A DNA stretch of 12,266 nt, from assembly GCA_030627005.1 (NCBI GenBank), contig DAOUSW010000106.1:1-12266 (forward strand), in the 5' to 3' direction. Each line of letters begins with the position of its first letter. The first letter of the stretch is position 1. The DNA comes from MTP4 sp9310u (GTDB taxonomy: Archaea > Halobacteriota > Methanosarcinia > Methanosarcinales > Methanosarcinaceae). Under the pieces are notes generated by a model. That model had not been told where the DNA came from. It did not search any database and worked only from the letters and a program-made list of their open reading frames with translations. The translations under genes were made by a program, and so were the position numbers. This document shows, piece after piece, positions 1 through 7,140 of the stretch.

Positions 1-76
1 TTAATGTTTAGCTTTAATGTTTAGCTTTAATGTTTAGCTTTAATGTTTAGCTTTAATGTTTAGCTTTAATGTTTAG
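1..76. repeat. 13-bp tandem repeat array
   Basis: Five exact copies of a 13-bp unit (TTAATGTTTAGCT) run head to tail from the first base, followed by an 11-base partial sixth copy at 66-76. The array is cut by the window edge, so its true copy number is unknown. It is AT-rich, has no spacers and no open reading frame of its own. Confidence 0.95.
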
Positions 77-437
77 GAATGGTGAAAATATAACTTCAGA
101 TTTTCTGATCGGGAATTGCTCTATTAATAAGTTTTCCATTAAAGAACCACGTATAGACACGTATAGACACAGATTTAAACCATCCGTGTTCATCTGTGTT
201 CATCCGTGGTTTATTCTCAAATTTTGAAATCCTTGATATTATATTTGACTCATCCCTTAGCTTTAAATTAAAAGTCAATTTAAAAAATCAATTCAAAAAG
301 TTAATTTAAAATCAATTCAAACTATTTTCGGAATTCAGGAAATACAAATACGAAAAATTTTTCATGCCAATAAATTTAGATAACAGATGTATGTTTTACC
401 TTCAGAGTAATTTACCTGATGTTATGAGGAGTCACTA
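77..437. other. AT-rich gene-less stretch before first gene
   Basis: Apart from the palindromic element at 145-211, this stretch has no convincing gene. It contains a degenerate AT-rich direct repeat (AAATCAATTCAAA at 285-297 and again at 309-321, period 24) and a perfect 12-bp palindrome GAAAAATTTTTC at 352-363. The promoter of the gene at 438 should lie here, but I cannot single out a TATA box with confidence; the AATAAATTTAGATA region near 370 is the best of several weak candidates. Confidence 0.5.
145..211. repeat. Palindromic AACCAC...GTGGTT intergenic element
   Basis: The element starts AACCAC at 145-150 and ends GTGGTT at 206-211, and the two halves are imperfect reverse complements built from a roughly 12-base internal period (GTATAGACAC on the left, CCGTGTTCAT / CTGTGTTCAT on the right). 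It would fold into a long imperfect hairpin as RNA. It is related in design to the longer elements at 1431-1556 and 12141-12266. I recognise this style of element as common between genes in Methanosarcina; its function is unknown. Confidence 0.7.
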
Positions 438-1349
438 ATGAAAAAGAAGAAGGACTCAGCAACAAAAAACCAGAAATATTTGGCCATTTTCCTGGCCGCA
501 ACGATGTTTCTATCAGTCTTTGTGGTCTTAGTCAATACTAACTCTAAAACAGATGAGGAAAAAAATACCCCAGTTCCTGGAGAAGGAACAGAGGAAGCCC
601 AGATCATCGCATTCTACCAGGTCCCTGGAAAGCAGGTCCAGCATGAATTTAATTCCCTTGCCGACGGGCTGGAAATGTCACCTGGAGGACCGGTCAACGC
701 CCTCTATGTTGATCTCCAAAAAACGGAAGGCACACCCTTTGAAATGGCCCTCGGTAGCATGGAAATGATGAATAACTTCTATGGTGCCGAAGTTACTAAG
801 AGGTACAGTGCAAATTACGCCGACGGGGAAGGTTTCGAACTTCACCAGATCCCTGAGCAGCAGATTATTATGCCCTGGGGTGCGGTCGAGTACAGCGGTT
901 ACCAGCTCCTTGCCAGGACCAACAATACTTACGACATCTGGAACGTTGTCGGAAACCCTGTAATCCTCGGATCCCGCCAGAACGTTGAAAGCGTAATCGA
1001 CGTAATGGAGGGAAACGCAACTTCTGCCCACGAATACGACCAGCTACTGAACCTGGCGTCTCCGGAAGACAGCATCTATCAGGAAGTCTTCACAAACACA
1101 GGGTTTGAAGAGGTCCACTTCGCCCAGTACTACAAAGACCTCAGAAAACTCGATGACGGGAGTTACAGCCAGACAACCATCTTCCAGGACCCCGAACCCG
1201 AGCTCACGGAAAAGATAACGACAATGCAGGCAAACTGCAGCGAGCGCAATGTCAGCTATGAAGTTACCAGCGAAGGTAACATTACCAAACTCATAATAAC
1301 CGCAGACTTCATGAGCCTGAACAACGAAACCAGCCTGCTTCTGGCATAA
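438..1349 (+). CDS. Membrane-anchored extracytoplasmic protein, unknown function
   Basis: 303 residues. The ATG at 438 is preceded by a GAGGAG ribosome-binding site at 426-431 with six bases of spacing. The N-terminus is a short lysine-rich segment (KKKK), then one hydrophobic helix at about residues 14-34, so the protein is most simply a signal-anchored protein with the remainder outside the cell. Six N-x-S/T sequons (residues 163, 193, 266, 271, 281, 296, roughly) fit an exposed, possibly glycosylated domain. A Pro/Glu-rich linker (about 38-53) joins the helix to a globular domain with no motif I recognise; a segment around 145-180 (PWGAVEY, then NPVILGSR) looks like a structural core. The gene stands alone, with its own terminator overlapping the stop codon. 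I do not recognise the family; it could be a conserved methanogen surface protein. Confidence 0.85.
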   Translation: MKKKKDSATKNQKYLAIFLAATMFLSVFVVLVNTNSKTDEEKNTPVPGEGTEEAQIIAFYQVPGKQVQHEFNSLADGLEMSPGGPVNALYVDLQKTEGTPFEMALGSMEMMNNFYGAEVTKRYSANYADGEGFELHQIPEQQIIMPWGAVEYSGYQLLARTNNTYDIWNVVGNPVILGSRQNVESVIDVMEGNATSAHEYDQLLNLASPEDSIYQEVFTNTGFEEVHFAQYYKDLRKLDDGSYSQTTIFQDPEPELTEKITTMQANCSERNVSYEVTSEGNITKLIITADFMSLNNETSLLLA

Positions 1350-1373
1350 AGCAGGCTCAATTTTTCCTTTTTT
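1332..1373 (+). terminator. Hairpin and T-run terminator overlapping stop codon
   Basis: A perfect 9-bp inverted repeat, AGCCTGCTT (1332-1340) and AAGCAGGCT (1349-1357), encloses an 8-base loop that contains most of the TAA stop of the upstream gene. It is followed by T-runs at 1361-1365 and 1368-1373. Archaea terminate mainly at T-runs, so the T tracts are the more informative part; the stem would also protect the 3' end. Confidence 0.7.
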
Positions 1374-1430
1374 CGTATTCCTTTTTCTAATAGGACACTT
1401 ATTCATTCCCGGTTTATTATAGTCAAGGAT

Positions 1431-1556
1431 CCAAATTATTTCACCAATCTCAAGTGAAAGTTTAACCACAGAAAGCACGGAAAACACGGAATAAAGGAAA
1501 TAGAGGCACAATTCTTCCGTGCTTTCCGTGTCTTCCGTGGTTATATTTAAGTTTAA
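1431..1556. repeat. 126-bp dispersed palindromic element, copy A
   Basis: This stretch aligns without gaps to 12141-12266: by hand count 115 of 126 positions agree. Its core is a self-complementary pair, AACCACAGAAAGCACGG (from 1464) against CCGTGTCTTCCGTGGTT (to about 1542), giving an imperfect stem of about 28 bp with 24 matches around a loop of roughly 23 bases. It contains no open reading frame of note. Without a transposase or visible target-site duplication it could be a MITE-like element or a structured intergenic repeat. It separates the convergent ends of the first gene and the kinase gene. Confidence 0.85.
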
Positions 1557-1601
1557 ATATTCACGTTCGGGACTATAATTTCCGGTTCATTATTTTCCGG
1601 T

Positions 1602-4253
1602 TCATTCTTTCCTGGCTTCACTCTCAATTCTTCCGAGCAGGACTTTCAAACCTTCTTCGAACTCCTTTCCTACGGGAATCCCGTTTCGGACCATATACTC
1701 CAGCTGGGAAATCGCACTGTCAAGTTCCGGGAGGTTTTCCCCGGCATAACCCCGGAGGTCTTCCAGGGCCTTCAAAAGTTCGGGCTTCTCGTTGACACCT
1801 GCATAAAGAAGAGCAACCTTTGCGGTCTTTTCAACCACTTCACAGACAATCTTTTTGATCTCTTCCCGGCTCGTGCTTATTTTGAGGGTCTGTTTTGTCT
1901 TTTCCAGGCTTTCTTTCATGTCCTCTTCTTCCCGGTCCAGCCTTTCGAGAGCGTCGAGGGCTGCAAGGAATTCCGGGACTTCCTGGTACCGGGCCGCTTT
2001 TTCCTGGGCAAGCATCTTTTCAACGATACCTTCGTAACGGCTGAGGGTTGGGTTGACTCTGGAAATAGCTTCGGGCCTTACTTCTTTGGAGAGGATTTTT
2101 CCGAGCACTGCTCCCATCGAGCACCCTGAATAGGGAAGTTTTCCCGTCAGAAGCTCGTAAAAGATCATCCCGAGCTGGTAGATGTCCGTCCTCCGGTCAG
2201 GTTTCCCGTAAAGAGCTTCATCGAGCTGTTCGGGAGCTGCGTAGAGGGGAGAATAGGCGTTGTGAGTGGTCAGGGAGTTTCTAGCCCCTATTTTCGCAAG
2301 CCCGAAGTCCGTGATCTTCGGGTCCAGGTCACTCTGGAGGAGCACGTTCAGGGGTTTTAAGTCGTGGTGGTAAATTCCCCTGGAATGGGCATGGGAAAGC
2401 CCTGCCGCAATCCCCCGGATAAGCTTCAAGGCTTCGGCTTCAGGCAGGGGTTTCGGGTACTTCTCAAGTTCCAGGACCGAAATGCCGTCTTTTTCCACCC
2501 CTTTGATATATTCCATCTCCAGGTAGGGCACGGGCAGGAGGTCGGACTTGTACAGCCTTACGATGTTCGGATGGTTCAGGTTGTACCAGGCAGCCACCTC
2601 TTTTATGAAGGAGGAGCTGGTCTTTTCGTCGATCCGCGGAATCTTCAGGGCCAAAATTTCGCCATCACCCTTTCTCTTTGCCTTGAAAACAGTTGCAAAA
2701 CCGCCTTTCCCGAGCAGCTCAAAGGGCTCGTACTTTGAAAGGAGCGCCGCCGGGAAACCTTCAACCGGAGAGACCTTACCGGCATCAGGACGGGCTTCCT
2801 TCACCCCGACCTTCTCTTCTACAACGTTATCTTCCACAACCCCCTCTGTCTGCCGTTCAGCCCCAAAAGGCGCAGATGCAGGCGTGGAAGCCGGAACCGG
2901 CGGAACAGCATCGGTCATCGGCGGAATGGACTCTTTTACAGGAGGTACTGCATCAACCGGAGAAGCCGAATCAGGAACTCCCTTTTCCTCCGGGATTTTT
3001 TCTTTTTTCAGAGATTTCCAGCCAAAACCCTTTTTCTCACCCTTATTGTCCTTTTTCTTATTGTCTTTGCTTTTGCTGCCCTTACTTTTATTTTCCTTGC
3101 TGTTGTCAGCTGCTTTCACTTCAGAATCCGATGCTCTGACGGGACCGGAAGCACTGGAGACACTGGAAGGACCGGAACCGCTGGAAGCACTGGAAAAGCC
3201 GGAAGGATCCTGAAAACCGGTGGAACCCGAATAAATTGCAGCCTTTGCCCTCTTTTTGGATTTTCTTCGCTTTAGCAAAAAAATCCCGCCCACGATTAAG
3301 AGCAGGATAAAGAACCCTCCACCCTCACCGGAGGAGTCGTCAGGGTTTTCCAGCACCACCTGGCCGGCTGAAGAGCTCTGCGCTCTTTCGGAAGTTTCCC
3401 CTGCAAAGTTCAGTTGCTCTACCGGAAAGTCCCAGAAAAGTTCCCTGGAAAGCGCGTAACCCTGTATAAATTCATAATCGGGGTAGTAAATCCAGAAAAG
3501 GTCTTCATTCGGGTCATAGACCCAGACAATTCCAAGCTCTTCTTCCCTTTGCCAGGCAACGTCTCTGGCTTCAAGCTCCCCGTAGGTTCGCCACAGGTCA
3601 TCCAGGGGTTCATAAACGGCCAGCAGCCCGTTGTATGGGGAATACATCAGGAACAGGTCTCTTGCAGGAGCATAACTCCAGAAATAGCCCTCGTTTTCAG
3701 TCCTGTGCCAGACAAAACTGTCAACCAGTTCTTCATTGGTAAGGAAAGGCTCCGATTCGGAGGAAAGGGAAGAATCCACATCCTCTTCTACGACCCAATC
3801 CCCAGCCCAATCTTCAGCCAAATCCCCGCCCCAGTCATCAGATTCGACACCTGAAGCAACCCCGGAATCAGAAAACATTTCCCCGGCCTCAACATAGTCC
3901 CATACAAGGCCCGGGTCAGGCCCATATGCCCAGTAAGCTGCATTGTAAGAGTCATACAGAAAAATCTGGTCAGAACCGGAATCATAGGCATAAATTTCGT
4001 ATTCCGTTGCCCCCTGAACCCAGAAAAGATCATAATACCCCGAGGGGTCGTAATCCAGGTCGTAACTTATTGAATATCCGGTAAGCCCTGAGATTTCTCC
4101 GTTATACACGTCCAGTTTCCAGAATACGTCGTCGAGCGGGTCATATACCCAGAAAACATCGTATATCCCGTCATACGTCCCGTAGATGCCGTTGGTAGGT
4201 TCATAGACCCAGGGATTCTCATCACCGGACCCGGCTGCCGCGGACTGGACCAT
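1602..4253 (-). CDS. Transmembrane Ser/Thr protein kinase with aromatic-repeat ectodomain
   Basis: 883 residues from the ATG at 4253; the native start is probably 4306 (see the frameshift entry). Residues 10-280 are a Trp/Tyr-rich repeat region in which Y-(D/E/A)-P recurs (17-19, 37-39, 194-196, 214-216, 246-248), usually followed by D-x-F-W. A single membrane helix lies at about 312-327, followed by KRRKSKKR, so the repeats should be outside and the kinase inside. Residues 340-500 are a Ser/Pro/Lys-rich linker. The kinase domain (about 508-770) has the Gly loop GKGGFATV (515-522), Lys537, Glu552, catalytic loop HHDLKPLN (629-636), DFG (649-651), APE (673-675) and DIYQLG (690-695), so it should be active. 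The catalytic loop has HHD instead of HRD. A helical tail of about 100 residues follows. This is a bacterial PknB-like layout; the ectodomain ligand is unknown. Confidence 0.9.
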   Translation of the reverse strand: MVQSAAAGSGDENPWVYEPTNGIYGTYDGIYDVFWVYDPLDDVFWKLDVYNGEISGLTGYSISYDLDYDPSGYYDLFWVQGATEYEIYAYDSGSDQIFLYDSYNAAYWAYGPDPGLVWDYVEAGEMFSDSGVASGVESDDWGGDLAEDWAGDWVVEEDVDSSLSSESEPFLTNEELVDSFVWHRTENEGYFWSYAPARDLFLMYSPYNGLLAVYEPLDDLWRTYGELEARDVAWQREEELGIVWVYDPNEDLFWIYYPDYEFIQGYALSRELFWDFPVEQLNFAGETSERAQSSSAGQVVLENPDDSSGEGGGFFILLLIVGGIFLLKRRKSKKRAKAAIYSGSTGFQDPSGFSSASSGSGPSSVSSASGPVRASDSEVKAADNSKENKSKGSKSKDNKKKDNKGEKKGFGWKSLKKEKIPEEKGVPDSASPVDAVPPVKESIPPMTDAVPPVPASTPASAPFGAERQTEGVVEDNVVEEKVGVKEARPDAGKVSPVEGFPAALLSKYEPFELLGKGGFATVFKAKRKGDGEILALKIPRIDEKTSSSFIKEVAAWYNLNHPNIVRLYKSDLLPVPYLEMEYIKGVEKDGISVLELEKYPKPLPEAEALKLIRGIAAGLSHAHSRGIYHHDLKPLNVLLQSDLDPKITDFGLAKIGARNSLTTHNAYSPLYAAPEQLDEALYGKPDRRTDIYQLGMIFYELLTGKLPYSGCSMGAVLGKILSKEVRPEAISRVNPTLSRYEGIVEKMLAQEKAARYQEVPEFLAALDALERLDREEEDMKESLEKTKQTLKISTSREEIKKIVCEVVEKTAKVALLYAGVNEKPELLKALEDLRGYAGENLPELDSAISQLEYMVRNGIPVGKEFEEGLKVLLGRIESEARKE

Positions 4254-4306
4254 GCAGCCGAGCAGGATCAGAATTAAGAACAGTTGCAGGGGGGTTTTCT
4301 AGTCAT
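4251..4306 (-). other. Frameshifted signal-peptide start of kinase gene
   Basis: Upstream of the ATG at 4253 the kinase frame reads LFLILILLGC, a typical hydrophobic signal core, but then meets an in-frame TAG (minus strand, 4302-4300) with no ATG, GTG or TTG between. A good ATG lies at 4306-4304 in another frame, with GGTTGAT just upstream. Adding one base to the A4C6 homopolymer (4299-4290 region), or a -1 slip on CCC CCC, joins this ATG to the kinase frame and gives MTRKTPLQLF leading into the hydrophobic core, then QSAAA: a complete signal peptide, with LLGC also fitting a lipobox. Either the base was lost by mutation or sequencing error, or expression depends on slippage. Confidence 0.65.
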
Positions 4307-4420
4307 AGGAATCAACCAGGGTTGAAATGGAGTTATTTTGAGGCTGAATTGCTTCGAATTAGGGTTTTTTGAGCCTGAGTATTTTAAACTTATTTTGAAA
4401 TTATTTTAAAACAATTAAGA

Positions 4421-4430
4421 ATATATTTTA
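4421..4430 (-). promoter_or_regulatory. Candidate TATA box for kinase gene
   Basis: Read on the minus strand this is TAAAATATAT, the best TATA-like string between the coiled-coil gene and the kinase gene. It would place the transcript start near 4395 and give a leader of roughly 90 bases before the ATG at 4306. Just upstream lies a near-palindrome, TATAGCGCTGTA (4440-4429, minus strand), that could be an operator. The surrounding DNA is very AT-rich, which weakens the call. Confidence 0.4.
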
Positions 4431-4459
4431 CAGCGCTATAAGTATTTTCTTAAATGGTT

Positions 4460-4485
4460 TTCAGGAGATTAGGGGAATCTCCGAA
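4460..4485 (-). terminator. Hairpin after the coiled-coil gene
   Basis: A perfect 7-bp stem GGAGATT (4464-4470) / AATCTCC (4476-4482) with a 5-base loop is extended by TTC/GAA (4460-4462 and 4483-4485) past a single bulged base. It sits 15 bases past the stop of the 606-residue gene and before the kinase promoter. No T-run follows on the minus strand, so it may be a 3'-end stabilising or processing hairpin and not a classic terminator. Confidence 0.45.
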
Positions 4486-4500
4486 TTCCATAAACCCCAA

Positions 4501-6321
4501 TTAAGCCCCTTCCCGCATCAGAACGAGCCCCACATCCTCAACAAACTGGATCTTCAAGTTCCTATCATCCGCATAATCGTAAAACAGAGACTTCAGGGCA
4601 GGAGTGTCTCCGAAGCTTTTCATGAGGTCGCCAAAGACCACGTAATCTTTTACGAGCAGACCGTCTTCTATCGCTTTCCGGACCTCGAGTTTCAATTTTT
4701 CGCTCTTTTCGGTTTCGGTTTCCATCTCACAGATTCCTGCAAACTCCTTTGCGAGGGCGTCTTGAGGGTTGTAGAGCTGCTTTCCGGTTTCAAGGTCAAG
4801 AAGGCAGACTGAGAGGTATTTTGAGAGGAAGTTTCGGTGGAAGTCGTCACTGCTGATGTAGCTGCCCACGGCAGCTTCAAAACCGGTAGGAGAGGCAAGG
4901 CAAAGTAGAGCAGATTCTCCTTTTTCCCGGGCTTCGTCCCGGGCGTCCACGAGGTAGGCGTTGACGTCTTTGAGTTCCAGGGGGTCAGTGTCATAGCCAG
5001 ACTCCGCATACTTTTCCACACGGGCAGAAAAGAGGGCTTTGAGGTCATACCTCTGCTTTTTCCCGAGGAGCTTCTTTTCCACGAAAGAGGCTAGCAGGGC
5101 GCGGTTTTCGGGAAGGTTTTTCAGGTCCCGTTCGGAGAGCCCGAAGCTTTCGGCAAAGCGGGATGTGTCGACATGCTTGACCTCCCGTGGGGAATCCACT
5201 TTATAGTTTTTCCCGGCGAGAGTGACTGAGTTTCCGAGCTTGTGCTCGACCCTGCCAATGAAATTCAACTCGTACTGCTTGACTTCTTCAAGTTTGACGT
5301 ACCTGCTGCCCTTCCCTTCCATCAGGGCTTTTTCTTCCGAAAGCTGTCTGAACTTAGCTTCAACCCTGGCTTTTTCAGAAGCAATTTCAAGGGCCTGCTT
5401 TACCGCAAGTTCTTTTTCAGCAGCAAGGGCCGCTACCTGTTCTTCAAATTTTGCTTTTTCAGACTCGAGGGCTTTTATCTGTTCTTCGCTTCCGGACCTT
5501 TCAGCCTGCATCTCCCTGAACCTGGATTCTGTGGCTTCTTTTTCGGAAGAGAGGTCCTGAATCTGCTCATTCGCACGGGCTTTTTCAGCTTCAGCCTGCC
5601 TGAGGCTTTCTTCGGTAAGGGCTTTTTCCGTACCCAGTTTTTCAAGCTCTGCCTCGGCAAGTTCCCTTTCGGCATCAACCCGTTCTTTTTCCGCACCAAG
5701 TTCCCTTGTGCTTGCCTCGACCTTTGCGTCGGTTGCTGATTCCCAGGATTTGATCAGGGACTTGAGCCAGTCCAGTTCCAGGACCGAAGAACTGACAGCC
5801 ATGTTGAGCTTTTCCTTGTAGCTATCCCATTTTTTCTTCAGGTAGTAGCGCAGGGTGAGCCTGAGGGAAGGGTTATCGAGCTGTTCGCTCACCCAGGAGT
5901 CCATGGAAACGTAATAGTCTCTGAGAAGCTCGAGGACCTTATCGTCTTTCTGGAGGAGTTTTTTCCGTATGTCGTCTGCAGAGAGGATTTCAAAAAGGTT
6001 ATAGCGTTCAATTTTCCTGTAAAGCGCGACTTCTTCTGCACTGAAGATGTTTGCGGCTCCGAAAAATTCCCCGTTTTCTCTGAAACTTGCCGCAAGCACC
6101 AGGAGCGCCCCGTCAAAAAGGGAGCAGAAGTGCTGGTCAAGGTCTTTAAGAAACGTCCCGCATTCCTCATCCAGGTAGCTGTCGTAGTTCATCCGGATTT
6201 TGTTCCAGAGATCGACTCTTCGCTCAAAAGCATCGTGCTTTACGGGCATCCCTACTTTCAGCACCCTTTTTGCGGGCTTCAGAAGTTTTTCAACACACTC
6301 AATATTTCCCTCTGCAAACAA
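4501..6321 (-). CDS. Coiled-coil protein of unknown function with 14-residue repeats
   Basis: 606 residues, starting at a TTG (6321-6319). AGGGTGAG lies just upstream, with GGTGA seven bases from the TTG; no ATG competes nearby. Residues 1-195 form a mostly helical N-terminal domain (for example YNLFEILSADDIRKKLL near 107-123). Residues about 200-336 are a long charged coiled coil in which an E-K/R pair recurs every 14 residues (211, 232, 246, 260, 274, 288, 302, 316, 330). Residues 337-606 are a globular C-terminal region containing LLCLASPTGFEAAVGSYIS (about 482-500) and a final segment (565-605) that might be a winged-helix or other small fold. No membrane helix or signal is visible, so it is probably cytoplasmic, perhaps a dimeric or filament-forming scaffold. 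It lies between the kinase and the 180-residue gene on the same strand, with 170 bases upstream. I do not recognise a family. Confidence 0.85.
   Translation of the reverse strand: MFAEGNIECVEKLLKPAKRVLKVGMPVKHDAFERRVDLWNKIRMNYDSYLDEECGTFLKDLDQHFCSLFDGALLVLAASFRENGEFFGAANIFSAEEVALYRKIERYNLFEILSADDIRKKLLQKDDKVLELLRDYYVSMDSWVSEQLDNPSLRLTLRYYLKKKWDSYKEKLNMAVSSSVLELDWLKSLIKSWESATDAKVEASTRELGAEKERVDAERELAEAELEKLGTEKALTEESLRQAEAEKARANEQIQDLSSEKEATESRFREMQAERSGSEEQIKALESEKAKFEEQVAALAAEKELAVKQALEIASEKARVEAKFRQLSEEKALMEGKGSRYVKLEEVKQYELNFIGRVEHKLGNSVTLAGKNYKVDSPREVKHVDTSRFAESFGLSERDLKNLPENRALLASFVEKKLLGKKQRYDLKALFSARVEKYAESGYDTDPLELKDVNAYLVDARDEAREKGESALLCLASPTGFEAAVGSYISSDDFHRNFLSKYLSVCLLDLETGKQLYNPQDALAKEFAGICEMETETEKSEKLKLEVRKAIEDGLLVKDYVVFGDLMKSFGDTPALKSLFYDYADDRNLKIQFVEDVGLVLMREGA
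5313..5691 (-). repeat. Degenerate 42-bp tandem repeats encoding the coiled coil
   Basis: Within the 606-residue gene the protein repeats every 14 residues (two heptads). Each unit carries an E-K or E-R pair, seen at residues 211, 232, 246, 260, 274, 288, 302, 316 and 330; after the first step of 21, every step is exactly 14. At the DNA level this is a 42-bp period with GCTTTTTC-like (plus strand) words recurring. It looks like an old internal tandem duplication that has diverged. Confidence 0.75.
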
Positions 6322-6393
6322 TTCAACTCACCCTACCTGCTAAGAAATCTACTCATCTTCCCTGCGGATATTTGTAAATTATCTTCAATACTT

Positions 6394-6477
6394 ATCTACC
6401 TGAATCGTACTTTTATTTACCTTAATAGCAGATTATTTACCTAAAATCGAATTCCTATCTACTTAATCGCATTCTGA
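6394..6477. repeat. Four degenerate ~21-bp repeats upstream of coiled-coil gene
   Basis: Four units begin at 6394, 6415, 6435 and 6457 (steps of 21, 20 and 22), each starting AT(C/T)TAC(C/T)T and mostly continuing with AATCG or similar. Two more TACCT words lie nearby, at 6334 and 6494. The spacing of about two helical turns would suit a protein binding one DNA face, but decayed tandem duplication is equally possible. The array lies in the 171-base gap between the 180-residue gene and the TTG start of the coiled-coil gene. Confidence 0.55.
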
Positions 6478-6492
6478 ATTTATTTTCCATAA

Positions 6493-7035
6493 TTACCTAA
6501 GGAAAATTCTCATTTCCTCATCAAGCTTATCGGCAATAAAATCAACAACGTTTCCGTATCCTTCGACGCTGATTACAAAGCGGAGAACCCTTCCTTCGCC
6601 AAATTCATCTTCTTCCCCGCAGGCGCAGCCTATCCAGCGGATCTCAAGTTCTGCCTGCCCTTTTTTTGTGTAAGCGGTGTAGTAACTGGCACTCTCGGTA
6701 GAATACTCAAAACTGGCCCCGAGCTTACTCATAAGATAATTCAAAAAGCTCTGGATAGCTTCAAACCTCTCAGGGCTCTCATAAACAAGTTTTCGGCTCT
6801 GTTTTTCAACGGACGGCTCATACGGCTCAATCCGAAAGATCTCCACCTTTCCGGCATCAATATCGAGCCTTGAATAGAGGTCTTCAATGAACTCGTCCAC
6901 GTCAGGGCCTTTGAAGAGCAGAACGGCGCCCCTGGGCTTTTTTACCTGTGCCCTATCACTCCACCGCTCGACAGTGTAATCGATCCGTTTGCGTTCGGCG
7001 TCCGAACCGTAATCAATGGAAAACAGATATTCCAT
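6493..7035 (-). CDS. Conserved-looking hypothetical protein, probably leaderless
   Basis: 180 residues from the ATG at 7035. The product is a soluble, mixed alpha/beta-looking protein with no signal or membrane helix. Notable features are a GAVLLFKGPDVDEFIEDLYSRL segment (about 36-57), a WIGCACGEEDEFGEG stretch with two close cysteines (about 133-147), and an acidic/aromatic C-terminus. I recognise no family. A TTTATATA box sits only about 25 bases upstream of the ATG and no ribosome-binding site lies between, so the transcript should start at or within a few bases of the start codon. The gene is transcribed away from the ESCRT-like operon, and its promoter carries the same CTCC-N5-GGAG operator at the same distance from TATA, which links it to that operon by regulation. 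Confidence 0.8.
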   Translation of the reverse strand: MEYLFSIDYGSDAERKRIDYTVERWSDRAQVKKPRGAVLLFKGPDVDEFIEDLYSRLDIDAGKVEIFRIEPYEPSVEKQSRKLVYESPERFEAIQSFLNYLMSKLGASFEYSTESASYYTAYTKKGQAELEIRWIGCACGEEDEFGEGRVLRFVISVEGYGNVVDFIADKLDEEMRIFLR

Positions 7036-7059
7036 CTTTTAAGAGTAGGGAGAAGTTCC

Positions 7060-7085
7060 TATATAAATATACCTCCTTTTTGGAG
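7060..7085 (-). promoter_or_regulatory. Operator plus TATA box of the 180-residue gene
   Basis: Read on the minus strand: CTCC-AAAAA-GGAG (7085-7073), five bases, then TTTATATA (7067-7060). The transcript start would fall at about 7037, next to the ATG at 7035. The element between operator and TATA would hold the BRE. The same arrangement with the same spacing occurs on the other strand at 7142-7168, so a single regulator probably binds both, next to or overlapping the TFB/TBP site. Confidence 0.75.
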
Positions 7086-7140
7086 AATATAAGTATTCAG
7101 GAAATTTATTAAAATCCAGAATTTAGGAAATTTATAGTCA

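Noticed and set aside
1..76. CRISPR array at the left edge
   Set aside because: The 13-bp units are contiguous without spacers.
1044..1511. 155-codon minus-strand ORF over the end of the first gene
   Set aside because: It runs through the palindromic element and the terminator, with no ribosome-binding site.
2548..3213. 221-codon plus-strand ORF inside the kinase gene
   Set aside because: It mirrors the Ser/Pro/Lys linker of the kinase, giving a Ser/Phe/Leu low-complexity product.
4251..4320. The in-frame TAG upstream of the kinase ATG read as pyrrolysine
   Set aside because: Methanosarcina can decode TAG, but the frame upstream of this TAG has no start codon or ribosome-binding site, and the ATG at 4306 plus a single-base shift explains the signal peptide better.
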